A stretch of DNA of 64,000 bases from Methanobacterium sp. BRmetb2 (GTDB lineage: Archaea > Methanobacteriota > Methanobacteria > Methanobacteriales > Methanobacteriaceae): positions 927,501 to 991,500 of the forward strand of contig CP022705.1 in NCBI GenBank assembly GCA_003491285.1, given 5' to 3'. The notes under the pieces were generated by a model. It was given only the letters and a program-made list of their open reading frames with translations. It did no database searches and was not told the DNA's origin. The first letter of the stretch is position 1, and each line of letters opens with the position of its first letter. Positions 44,341-53,244 of the stretch are shown in pieces. Both the position numbers and the translations under genes were made by a program.

Positions 44341-46209
44341 GTGAATAATTTTAAAAAATTAAAACAATTATCACCACAAACTATTTTGTTACTCTTGATT
44401 ATATTTTCTGTATTTTTATTCCTAATAATAGGTTTATTGCCCTCGATCTTTTATCAAACCCATGATATTGACACTTACCTTACATTCCACATAATTGCAG
44501 AGCTTTTCAGTATTATAGTCTCATTTTCCATTTTTGGTGTTGGATATTACACTTATACTCAATCAAAAAATAATTATGCACTTTTTTAAGCTGTGCATTC
44601 CTGACTATTGGACTTATTGACCTGTTTCATGTGCTCAGCTTTCCTCAAATGCCTAATTTCATTACATTTAATGATTCAAATAAATCAATCCTATTCTGGA
44701 TTGCAGCACGATTAATTTCAGCCATAGCTTTGATTATCAGTGCTTTTATCTATGCCAATACTAAAAGTCGCTGGCTTTCCAAGAAATATTTACTGTCTGG
44801 CGCCATGATAATATCTGCTCTGGCATTCATAATCGTGATCCATTATCCTTCATATTTACCCCACATGTTTACTGAAGGAAGTGGCCTTACAATATATAAA
44901 ATATTTTTAGAATATGTGATCATAGGATTATTTGTAGTTGCTGCGATCCTGTATTGGAAACGCTATAAAAAAACAAAAGAGAATTACAACCTCCTTATTT
45001 TAGCAGCAATCATTCTATGCATATTCAGTGAACTTACATTCACCATTTACATTAGTGCCTTCGATACCTACAATATGCTAGGACATATCTACAAAATTAT
45101 CGCCTTTATACTAATATATATAGGAATATTCATGGTAACTATCTTAGAGCCATATAAAAAAACTTGAAATGGAAATCAAAGAGCGTGAAAAAGCTGAAGA
45201 AAATATCCAAAGCTTAACTAACATTGTTGAATCATCAAATGATGCTATTATAACCAAGGCCCTTAATGGTATTATTACCAGTTGGAATAAAGGAGCAGAA
45301 CAAACCTATGGTTATCTTGCTAAAGAAGTTATAGGAAAGAATATTTCCATATTGGCACCAAAACATCTTAAAAAAGAAATATCCGAGTTAATCGATAAAA
45401 TTAAACATGACAAAAAAATTCAGCGATATGAAACTTTGAGATTAAAGAAGGATGGAACATTAATAAATGTTTCTTTAACTCTCTCTCCTATTTTTGATGC
45501 TTCTGGAAAATTAAAAAGCATCTCAATTATTAGTAGAGATATAACTGAAACAAAAAATGCTGAAAAAGAAATAAAACGAGCCTTAAAAGAAAAAGAATTG
45601 TTGCTGAGGGAAATACATCATCGTGTTAAAAATAATATGCAAATCATCCTAAGTCTTTTGAATCTTCAAACACATCATATAATGACTGATGAAGCTGCAA
45701 AAATTATTCAAGAAACCGAAAATCGCGTTAAAGCCCTGTCAACCATTCATGAGAATTTATTTCAGTCACAGGACTTAACAACAATTAATTTTCAAGAATA
45801 CATCTGGAGTCTGGTAAGAGGTATCTTTTTTTCATATAAAATCAGAGAAGATCAAATCAAACCAATAATCAAAATAAAAGGAATAATGCTGAATATCGAA
45901 ACTGCAGTACCTTGTAGCCTTATAATAAATGAATTAGTTTCAAATAGTCTTAAACATGCATTTCCATCTGGAAAAAAGGGGAATATTTATATTTCACTTC
46001 AATCAAAGGATAATCTTTATTTTCTGACCATTAAAGATGATGGGATAGGCTTTCCTGAAGATCTAGACTTTAAAAAAACAGAGTCTCTTGGCTTGCAACT
46101 GGTAAATAGTTTAGTCATACAAATTGATGGAGATATAAAACTTAATAGAAACCATGGTACCGAATTTATAATTACATTTAAAGAACTAGAATATCGTGAA
46201 AGAATTTGA
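44341..46209 (+). pseudogene. Membrane-bound HisKA_2 sensor kinase with two frameshifts
   Basis: Three consecutive frames together make one kinase: membrane part (44341-44589 and 44631-45167, about seven spans, MASE3-like), then a PAS domain (IVESSNDAIITKALNGIITS), HisKA_2 with intact REIHHRVKNNMQIILSLL (bases 45616-45621 code the two histidines) and HATPase_c (NELVSNSLKHAF, DDGIGFPEDLD, LGLQLVNSLV). One missing T in the T6 run at 44582-44587 breaks YALF from LSCAFLTIGLIDLF; one extra A in the A7 run at 45156-45162 breaks EPYKK from LEMEIKERE. GTG start after GGAGGT. It ends KELEYRERI like the kinase at 28010. Decayed, or sequencing errors. Confidence 0.82.
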
Positions 46210-46221
46210 ATTGGGGGAAAT

Positions 46222-47040
46222 ATGAAAACTTTACCAAAAGATGTTGAAGTAGTTGTGAACCACTACCTCAAGGCATTTAATGAAAAACTGCCTGATCTGG
46301 TAGAATCGTTTTACATTGGTGGTTCAATAGCTTTAGATGATTATCATGCAGGAAAAAGTGATGTTGATTTTGTTTGTCTGATTAACCGGGATCTGGAAAT
46401 CTCTGAAATGAAAATAATTGAAGAAGTTCATAAAGAAATTAGTTCTAAACATCCTAAAAAAGTATTAGATGGTTCATATGTTCTAACAGAGCAGTTTGGA
46501 AAGTTAGATGAAGACATAGGGCCAACTATATATTTTGATGGTAAAAAAATCAAGTACGATGGTAAATCCGGGAATGTCGGTATAGTTACCTGGTTTATCT
46601 TAAAAAAATATGGTATAACTTTAGTAGGCAAAACTCCAGAGCATTATATACCCCCTATTGATAGCAATGATTTGGTCAGTTATGTACAGTTAAATGCCAA
46701 CACTTATTGGGCTAATTGGACTGAAAGGGCTTCTAAAAAGTTTTCAGTGAATGGATTGTTAACACTTTCTGGGCGAAAAGTTGAGTGGGGCGTTTTGGGC
46801 ATATCTAGACTTTATTATACTCTGCATGAAAAAGATATTGTATCCAAATATGATGCGGGAAAATATGTATTAGAGAGGGTTCCATCAAAATTTTCAAGGA
46901 TATTGAAAGAGGCCCTGCGGATCAGAAAAGGTGAATCTAAAAGTTATTATAGATCCCCCTTTAAACGCAGAAAAGATACCCTCCTTTTTATGAAGCATAT
47001 GATCCATCAATTTAATGATAAAACAGATTTGGATCAGTAA
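46222..47040 (+). CDS. AadA-like nucleotidyltransferase
   Basis: Nucleotidyltransferase-fold protein related to aminoglycoside 3''-adenylyltransferases. The signature GGSIALDDYHAGKSDVDFV gives the GS and the two metal-binding aspartates (D47, D49). A DUF4111-like helical C-terminal domain follows (SGRKVEWGVLGISRLYYTL ... ALRIRKGESKSYYRSPFKRR). Length 272 is close to AadA. In an archaeon the natural substrate is unknown; antibiotic resistance should not be assumed. GGGGGA precedes the ATG, 12 bases after the kinase frame. Confidence 0.85.
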   Translation: MKTLPKDVEVVVNHYLKAFNEKLPDLVESFYIGGSIALDDYHAGKSDVDFVCLINRDLEISEMKIIEEVHKEISSKHPKKVLDGSYVLTEQFGKLDEDIGPTIYFDGKKIKYDGKSGNVGIVTWFILKKYGITLVGKTPEHYIPPIDSNDLVSYVQLNANTYWANWTERASKKFSVNGLLTLSGRKVEWGVLGISRLYYTLHEKDIVSKYDAGKYVLERVPSKFSRILKEALRIRKGESKSYYRSPFKRRKDTLLFMKHMIHQFNDKTDLDQ

Positions 47041-47473
47041 AATCATTATTTTAACTTGAAAATGTTAGATAGAAAATTAACTGGTTGGTAACCGAAGTTA
47101 ATTCTCCTCTACAATATCTCTCATTCCTCGATTTCTCCTTTATATGTTGAACTACCTTATGTTTGCTATTTTTAGCAAATTTAACGACTCCAATTCTCAT
47201 CATCTGGGAATATGGTTAACGATTGTAGGGTTAAAACTGTATAATCTCGGTAAATTAAGTTTAGTTAAAGAATAAGAAGATTTAAAATAAATACTTCAAA
47301 AAATATGAAGTGAAACTGATTAAAAATTGTTTTCACATTCAAGGGATTATCCTAATTCTGGCAAATTAATTTCTATCATAACATCACCCATAATAAAGAA
47401 AATTATGTATAAATACTAATTTGTTCCAATAAATGACATCAATAAATTCTATACAAGAAAGGAGGTTATTATT
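47041..47473. other. Intergenic region with one weak ORF
   Basis: A minus-strand frame 47051-47203 (50 codons, MMRIGVVKFAKNSKHKVVQH, then IKEKSRNERYCRGELTSVTN) has protein-like composition but no ribosome binding site, so I do not call it. The rest is AT-rich. GGAGG at 47461 belongs to the next gene. Confidence 0.35.
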
Positions 47474-48910
47474 TTGTCTTCTAAAAAATTAGTTAAAACA
47501 AGTTTAACAGTTGCAACAGACATTCTTACCTCGGATAAGATGGAAGATCCAACCGTTATTGATGCTGAAAAACCTATAAAACTTACATTCAATGAAGATT
47601 TAGATATAAAAACGGTTTCAAAGGGAATTAAACTCTTTAAAATCAAATCTGATGGTGAAGAAGTAGAGGAGGATATTGTAATAACCTTTGAGGAGAATTC
47701 AGCAGATACCCTCTATATTAATAAATCATCGCAATCGATTTCATCAGGCGAGGAATATAAACTTTCCATCAACACCCAACTAAGTTCATTAAGCGGTGCT
47801 TCTTTAAAAAAAGAATTTATATCATATTTTACCGCTGATTATTCACTTAATCTGAGCAAAGAAGGTATTTCAGACTTAAATAATAATCGATCATTAATAA
47901 TGGTTATAAGCGACCTTCATTTAGGTGCAAACGACAGTTATGCTGAAATCAATCAAAATAGGGGCGCACTGGTTGATTTCTTAAAACAGGTCCGGTTTTC
48001 ACCTCATGTGAAAGAACTGGTTATTAGTGGTGATTTGATTGATGAATGGTTCATTCCCATGCATGTGGATACCTTCAACGGGAAAACACAGCGAGATTTC
48101 GTAAAAACCGTGGCTGCAAATAATAAACCAGTAATAGATGCATTTAATGACATAATAACCGATGGAAATATAAAAGTGACCTATGTGCCGGGAAACCATG
48201 ACTTACTTATCGATTCAGGAGATATACAAAGTATTCTACCAGGGATATCTGAAGCAAGAGATGTTAAAGGACTAGGTGCTTATGTGCCTCAAGATTTTCC
48301 AGAATTGATTATTGAGCACGGACACCGTTATAATTTTTTCTGTGCACCTGATTTCTCTAACCGACCTATAACCAACACCGACTCCATACTACCGCCCGGA
48401 TACTTCTTTACCAGGATGGCCACCACCTCAGTTATAGAGGGCCGTCCTGAAAACCAGGCCACCTTACCTGAGGTACACAAGAATGAACTGAGTGTGGAAC
48501 AATTAGGGTATTTCCTTTACTGGAATGTGTGGAAAAGTCTTATCATGGAGTTCCCGGTAAATGAAGGACTTGAAAAGAAGGTTTTAAATACAAATATAGA
48601 TGGATTGAATGATTTATATGCTATAAATGATTTTTTACCTTACCAAAACTCTGAAAATGATTATATCGATGTTTATCTGCATAAAGGAATTATTGAAAGC
48701 TGGGACGAAAGGCAGAACAATAATCTAGTTCCGATCAAAATCCCTCTGGAAGAAGCGATTCTGAAAGCAGCTCTGGCTAGCCATATGGATGATCAATCCA
48801 GGGTTCAATTTTTTGAAAACCCTGAATCCGATAAAAGAATAGTTATATTTGGACATTCACATGAAGCCCGAGTTATAATCAATTCAAGTGTAAAAATATT
48901 AATTTTTTAA
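47474..48910 (+). CDS. Calcineurin-like metallophosphoesterase with Ig-like N-terminus, C-terminally truncated
   Basis: N-terminal bacterial Ig-like (Big_5 type) region (PIKLTFNEDLDIKTVSKGIK ... YKLSINTQLSSLSG), then a metallophosphoesterase core: VISDLHLGAND, LVISGDLIDEWF, YVPGNHDLL and a final VIFGHSHEARV. These cover the metal ligands up to the GHxH motif. The protein ends only 13 residues later (INSSVKILIF), so the last strands expected of the family, usually with an N-S-G-T-W type segment, are missing. A decayed copy of another gene begins just after the stop, suggesting a recombination event cut the gene. TTG start with GGAGG seven bases upstream; no signal peptide seen. Confidence 0.82.
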   Translation: MSSKKLVKTSLTVATDILTSDKMEDPTVIDAEKPIKLTFNEDLDIKTVSKGIKLFKIKSDGEEVEEDIVITFEENSADTLYINKSSQSISSGEEYKLSINTQLSSLSGASLKKEFISYFTADYSLNLSKEGISDLNNNRSLIMVISDLHLGANDSYAEINQNRGALVDFLKQVRFSPHVKELVISGDLIDEWFIPMHVDTFNGKTQRDFVKTVAANNKPVIDAFNDIITDGNIKVTYVPGNHDLLIDSGDIQSILPGISEARDVKGLGAYVPQDFPELIIEHGHRYNFFCAPDFSNRPITNTDSILPPGYFFTRMATTSVIEGRPENQATLPEVHKNELSVEQLGYFLYWNVWKSLIMEFPVNEGLEKKVLNTNIDGLNDLYAINDFLPYQNSENDYIDVYLHKGIIESWDERQNNNLVPIKIPLEEAILKAALASHMDDQSRVQFFENPESDKRIVIFGHSHEARVIINSSVKILIF

Positions 48911-48918
48911 CAGAATCA

Positions 48919-48998
48919 TAATTCTTAAAATTATTTAGCTTCTGATGTACTGGTAAATATCCTTGGTTACTTCACATTGCTGATTAAGCCATCCAAAT
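48919..48998 (-). pseudogene. Degraded 3' end of the cyclin-fold-like gene
   Basis: About 80 bases align with the 3' end of the intact gene at 50352, beginning AATTCTTAAAAT in both. Translated on the minus strand it reads EVTKDIYQYIRS-stop against GVTKDIYQHISQKLDDFKNS in the intact copy; AAATATCCTTGGTTAC is shared exactly. The rest of the gene is lost. It lies directly between the truncated phosphoesterase and the HEPN gene. Confidence 0.75.
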
Positions 48999-49013
48999 GC
49001 TTAATTCGTGCTT

Positions 49014-49556
49014 TTAATGACATTTAAATTCCAATAGAAGTTTTTCAAGTTCTAATACAAATTTTTTTGCCCTTTCAAGTGAAGTGTTTGCTTTTGAAAC
49101 TTTAACATCATATCCCATCACATATTGGGAGTTTAATCTCTTTTTATGCTCTAAATCATAAAGTTCAATTATTTCATCAGTTAAATTATCAATTTCTACA
49201 TATTCCTCTTTAGCTTCATCAAAATCTTGTAAAAGATGGCTTTTTAATTTATCTCTTACCAAAACAATTAAAGCATCAGCTGTTACTCTATGAGAAACTT
49301 GATCACCAACTTTAAATCCAGATTTATTGAGAACAGCATTTGCCATATAATACATAGAATAATAAGAAGACACTATAACCCACATAGAAGATATATCCTC
49401 TTCAAAAAGATGATCAGCTACCCTCAAACTTTCATTTGCATTATCTGCCAAAGCACGTATTAAATTAGTGTCCGGGATCTTTTTCTTTATATAACCCTCA
49501 TTCAAATCTTTTTTAAAATTCTTGTGAGCTATCTCTATTCTATCAGAATCCAACAT
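49014..49556 (-). CDS. HEPN domain protein (toxin of a HEPN-MNT pair)
   Basis: Helical HEPN-domain protein: ANESLRVADHLFEEDISSMW, VIVSSYYSMYYMANAVLNKS, then SHRVTADALIVLVRDKL and a C-terminal helical part. HEPN proteins partnered with MNT nucleotidyltransferases act as toxins, usually RNases. I do not see the classical Rx4-6H motif clearly, so RNase activity is uncertain. I chose ATG 49556 (MLDSDRIEIAHKNF), which overlaps the last 14 bases of the MNT gene in another frame, a coupling typical of such pairs. Confidence 0.85.
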   Translation of the reverse strand: MLDSDRIEIAHKNFKKDLNEGYIKKKIPDTNLIRALADNANESLRVADHLFEEDISSMWVIVSSYYSMYYMANAVLNKSGFKVGDQVSHRVTADALIVLVRDKLKSHLLQDFDEAKEEYVEIDNLTDEIIELYDLEHKKRLNSQYVMGYDVKVSKANTSLERAKKFVLELEKLLLEFKCH

Positions 49557-50124
49557 TTTCCAACATCCTATAATAATCTTCAATTCCTAAAAGTATTATA
49601 TTAGATTTCAATGCTTCCGATACAACGCTAAAATCACTAGTCTTAACCATTGCCAAAAATTCATCAAAATTTAATGTTACAAGATGTATATCCAAAGGTA
49701 ACAGGTTAACAATCTTTTCAAATTCCTTTTCTCTCTCTTTTTCGGAGATTATCATTAAATCAATATCTGATGTCTTAAATTGGGTTCTTTTAGCATAAGA
49801 ACCGAAGATTAATGCTATAAATGGAAATTTTAATGAATTTAATTTCAGATGTATGATTTTTAGATCTTTATTTTTATCTAACAAATCCTTAGAACGCAAA
49901 TATTCTGCATGAAATATTAAGGGGTCTACTTTCTTCAAAAGTAAACACTCATAAGCTCCACCATACTTCTCCAATGAAACCAAATTGGCTTCGTGAAGCT
50001 TCTTCACAATACTGTAAACATTGGAATAATTAACCTTGATATCCTGAGATAATTGCCTTATATTTGTTTTATTGGAACCATTCTCCAATAATCCCATGAT
50101 TACTTTTATAGTGTTATTTTTCAT
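49543..50124 (-). CDS. MNT-type nucleotidyltransferase with N-terminal winged helix (antitoxin)
   Basis: Minimal nucleotidyltransferase with the signature GSYAKRTQFKTSDIDLMI (G108-S109, D120, D122), which in known HEPN-MNT pairs adenylylates and silences the HEPN toxin (type VII). A winged helix-turn-helix occupies the first 60 residues (SNKTNIRQLSQDIKVNYSNV, YSIVKKLHEANLVSLEK), so the antitoxin can bind DNA. Three phased palindromes lie just upstream of its start and are the probable autoregulatory operator. It precedes and overlaps the HEPN gene. Confidence 0.88.
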   Translation of the reverse strand: MKNNTIKVIMGLLENGSNKTNIRQLSQDIKVNYSNVYSIVKKLHEANLVSLEKYGGAYECLLLKKVDPLIFHAEYLRSKDLLDKNKDLKIIHLKLNSLKFPFIALIFGSYAKRTQFKTSDIDLMIISEKEREKEFEKIVNLLPLDIHLVTLNFDEFLAMVKTSDFSVVSEALKSNIILLGIEDYYRMLENVGF

Positions 50125-50152
50125 AATATCATCTATATAAGTATTAATAGTT

Positions 50153-50212
50153 ATTGCAAATTTACAATATAATTATTGTAGATATACAATAAGTTTATTG
50201 TAATTTTACAAT
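50153..50212 (-). promoter_or_regulatory. Triple phased operator upstream of the MNT-HEPN pair
   Basis: Three 16-base palindromes of the form ATTGTA-N4-TACAAT, at 50153-50168 (first arm ATTGCA), 50175-50190 and 50197-50212. Each is separated by six bases, giving an exact 22-base period, about two turns of the helix, so all sites face the same side. They begin 29 bases before the MNT start codon and cover the likely promoter. Binding by the winged helix of the MNT protein is inferred. Confidence 0.8.
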
Positions 50213-50351
50213 AATAAATGTATCCATTAGGGGAAGATATTAAAAAAATCAAATTCAGACTGTAACGCCTGAAAACGTAGAAAAAGATTATAAATTTTCA
50301 TAAAATTTAAATAAAGACGGTTAGATAATTTACTATACAATTAACGCCTGA

Positions 50352-50843
50352 TTAAGAATTCTTAAAATCATCCAGCTTCTGGCTGATGTGCTGATAAATA
50401 TCCTTGGTTACACCCACACTGCTGATGAAGTCATTGGAATACCTGATATCCCCTCTTCGTGGGTTATCTTGGCGCATGACGTACATGCAGATAGCAGTTA
50501 TGATCATGAGTGGATCTGTTTTTCTACCCTTACCCCCACGGTATAGTTTTCTGAAATCAGCTTTTAATATTATTTCCCGGGCCCGGTCTTTCTGACCTCC
50601 ACCCACCGGACACATAATCTCGTCCCCATCTTCCCTTTTGGTAAGGACTAAGGTGGGGCTGTGGCCGGTCATCATGAAATTACTGGCTACTACACTGAGC
50701 ATGGCCAATTTTTCCTGTATTCGAAAATCTTCTTCAGTTGTTTTCAAACTGTGTGGCTTGTATCTCTCGTATTTTTTAATTTTCCTTTCCATTAACTCGA
50801 TTTTAGAAGTTTCGTCCAGGAAAATGTGTTTTCGTTTTTGCAC
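50352..50843 (-). CDS. Unknown protein with possible TFB-like cyclin repeat
   Basis: A 163-residue protein without a firm family. The N-terminal part is basic and helical (LMERKIKKYERYKPHSLKTT), followed by FMMTGHSPTLVLTKREDGDE and VGGGQKDRAREIILKADFRK. The last 55 residues (TDPLMIITAICMYVMRQDNP, DFISSVGVTKDIYQHISQKL) have the rhythm of a cyclin repeat of transcription factor B (helix, small loop, GVT-containing recognition-like helix). The start is GTG at 50843. A degraded copy of its 3' end lies at 48919-48998, so the gene or its region was duplicated. Function unknown. Confidence 0.65.
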   Translation of the reverse strand: MQKRKHIFLDETSKIELMERKIKKYERYKPHSLKTTEEDFRIQEKLAMLSVVASNFMMTGHSPTLVLTKREDGDEIMCPVGGGQKDRAREIILKADFRKLYRGGKGRKTDPLMIITAICMYVMRQDNPRRGDIRYSNDFISSVGVTKDIYQHISQKLDDFKNS

Positions 50844-50962
50844 TTTAAGGCCTTCTGTGTTTTGGTGTTTAGTGTTTTTTGGTTGATGTTGTTTATAATG
50901 GTTCGTGAATGATACATTACATTTTTATTAATTAATACCATATTACTAATGGGATGATTTGA

Positions 50963-52178
50963 ATGATAAATGATAATCATGTTACTGCAGCCCTAGATTT
51001 AAGCCGTGTTCATTATAATACAAACCCGTTAGTAGCTCGAACTTTAAAAAAATCTATTTTAATTGGTCAAGAAATTGAATTACTTGAATCTATAAGAACT
51101 CAGGATAATCCCAATAATGATTTTTTCTATGTTACATTTGATGAAATTGGAATAAAAGCATATCATTTAGGAATTGACATAAATTTATTAGATGATGTTA
51201 TTATTCCCAAACTCAATGATGCTGACTTTTTTGATGTAATAGACAAAGATACTGTTGAAATAAAATTTCAAAATACAAAAAAAATTTATGATTATGGTAA
51301 ACTTCAAATTAAAGGGCTCAATTCTGATGAAAAATCCATTTTAAATCTTTTAGCCGATGGTATGATAAAAACCCGTGCCTCAGGAACGGTTGGATGGAGT
51401 TATTTCAATATTTCCAGAGATGAGTCAAGACCCATTAAAAAAATTCTTAATGAAAACAGAAATTATGAGCCCCATAACTGTAAAAAACAATACTTATTAC
51501 TCTTCTCCAAAAATATATAAAAATGAAAGCCAATTTAAGAGTTTACTCTCCAATAGTACATATGACAGTGTTTCAGACATTTTAGAATATCTAAACGAGA
51601 ATCCCGGCGTCCCAATAAGAGGTTTAGATCCTAGAATCTACAATCCTAATATAATAAATGGACTGACTTTAGCAGGCGCGATAGATCCAATAGAATTAAG
51701 CATTAAGGGCTCCTCAACTGAGTATTTGGTACCTTCAAATTTAAATTCAGATAGATATGATCAAGATCATCTTGATTTAGTGAAAAAAACTTTAGCTAAC
51801 TTTAGATTCGGAGAAAATTATGCTAAATGGAAATTAAACGATCTTACTCGCTTTTTAGAATCCCTTTTAGACCGAGGTTACGCAGGTAATGCAACGCCTA
51901 TTGGTACAGATTACAAAAATCTTGAATTAGCTGGAATCGTTAGAGTTTCACCTGTTTCAGGAGATAAACACCGATTTTGGATGCAAAAAAAAGATGTTAT
52001 CCAAGATACCCTTAATGTGCTTAAAGGTTCTGCTTCTGTAATTAAGAATAATCCCAATACACAATTACAACAAATGCGAAATTCAGTCGTATCTAGGATG
52101 ATTCTTTCAAATAACAAAAATGACACAATATCTGATGTTACAAACGCTTTAAGAAAAGTTCAAAGAGGGATCAATTAA
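50963..52178 (+). pseudogene. Unrecognised partner gene of the PD-(D/E)XK nuclease, frameshifted
   Basis: Two overlapping frames (50963-51520 and 51375-52178) join into one protein of about 404 residues if one C is removed from the CCC at 51372-51374: MIKT then VPQERLDGVISIFPEMSQDP. The first part (HVTAALDLSRVHYNTNPLVA, FFYVTFDEIGIKAYHLGIDI) and second part (VSDILEYLNENPGVPIRGLD, YAKWKLNDLTRFLESLLDRG) are soluble alpha/beta and helical. No known motif is visible. Its stop overlaps the next gene's ATG (TAATG), so the two were translated together. Possibly a recognition or regulatory partner of the nuclease. Confidence 0.65.
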
Positions 52179-53218
52179 TGGCAGATATTGGACTAAAAGA
52201 AGAGATTAAAGTATCAAATTTCTTTTCAGAACTTGGTTATTTTACTCGATTCCATATTCAGTTATATCCAAGAGACGGTAAAATTTCTGACATAGATGTA
52301 TTCTGTATCAAATTTGATAATCATTTATTTATAACACGCAACATTATCGAAACAAAAAGAAGCACCCACAGCGTTTCAACCATTTTTCAATTATTCGGAC
52401 TTAGTAAATTCTATAAAAACTGTAACGCTTTCTTTGTTAATGATAAAATCAATTATAAAAATTTTAAAATAGCTAAAGAGTTAGGAATAAATGTATATTC
52501 ATTCGAAAGATTAAAAAAGCTCTCTGAAAAAGATAAAAGATACAAATCTATCAATATTCCTGAAGAAAAAGGTCTTGAGATAGTTAGTTACATAGATATA
52601 ATCAAAAAAAATAATTCAAACCTTTTTTGGAGTTATCATGAGATCTGGTTGGAAAAAGATCCTTTCAAAAGACTAAATTTAATTAAAGAAAATTTTGAGA
52701 TAACCGATGATATTTGGGAAGATAATGAAAAAAATCAGGCATTTTTGTGGCTTAGAAAAGAGTTATTTTTACTTTTCTTCATTTCAATACTGGAAATTAC
52801 ATCTGAATGTATCGAATTAGATAATATAAGGATAAGACAGTATATTGAAGATAAATTTTATAATTTAGGAACATCTAAAGATCGTAAAATGCTTTTAAAA
52901 GAAGGGGTGGAATCTTTATTAGAAATAATTAACGAGAAACTTGGAGAAGATGTTGATTTTGAATTTGATGTGATTCCAGAGTGGATTCCTAACTTAGAAT
53001 CTATTATTAAAAAAATAATAAATCAAGCCCCATTTGCCAACGAATATCTCCTACTAAATGAAAATGTATTCCGAAGTTTTTTAATAGGTGAACCAGATCA
53101 TGTTTCTAATTTTATTACTAATAAGAAGAAATATAAAATAATCTCTGGAATAAATGCATCAATATTAAGTTTATTACATAAAGAAGAAGTAAAAGAAGAT
53201 TTTAATGATTTCATTTAA
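52178..53218 (+). CDS. PD-(D/E)XK superfamily nuclease-like protein
   Basis: A 346-residue protein whose first 80 residues look like a restriction-endonuclease fold: helix with E9 (EEIKVSNFFSELGYFTRFHI), then KISDIDVFCIKFD with D40, then NIIETKRS giving E58-x-K60, and a following helix. This is the D-x(n)-E-x-K pattern of PD-(D/E)XK nucleases, close to the Mrr/RecB-like groups. The remaining 260 residues are helical and charged (LWLRKELFLLFFISILEITS, KEGVESLLEIINEKLGEDVD) and unrecognised. The ATG overlaps the stop of the preceding gene by one base. A defence function is inferred from the fold and the accessory setting. Confidence 0.75.
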   Translation: MADIGLKEEIKVSNFFSELGYFTRFHIQLYPRDGKISDIDVFCIKFDNHLFITRNIIETKRSTHSVSTIFQLFGLSKFYKNCNAFFVNDKINYKNFKIAKELGINVYSFERLKKLSEKDKRYKSINIPEEKGLEIVSYIDIIKKNNSNLFWSYHEIWLEKDPFKRLNLIKENFEITDDIWEDNEKNQAFLWLRKELFLLFFISILEITSECIELDNIRIRQYIEDKFYNLGTSKDRKMLLKEGVESLLEIINEKLGEDVDFEFDVIPEWIPNLESIIKKIINQAPFANEYLLLNENVFRSFLIGEPDHVSNFITNKKKYKIISGINASILSLLHKEEVKEDFNDFI

Positions 53219-53244
53219 ACTTCTTTTTAATTAATTTATTATTT

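Noticed and set aside
46222..47040. Reading the AadA-like protein as an aminoglycoside resistance gene
   Set aside because: Only the fold and metal motif are supported; an archaeon has no clear need for it and the substrate is unknown.
47051..47203. Minus-strand ORF of 50 codons
   Set aside because: No ribosome binding site, no family and no context; noted only in the gap entry.
50153..50212. Short regularly spaced repeats resembling a CRISPR start
   Set aside because: The units are 16-base palindromes with 6-base gaps, far too short for repeats and spacers; they fit an operator array.
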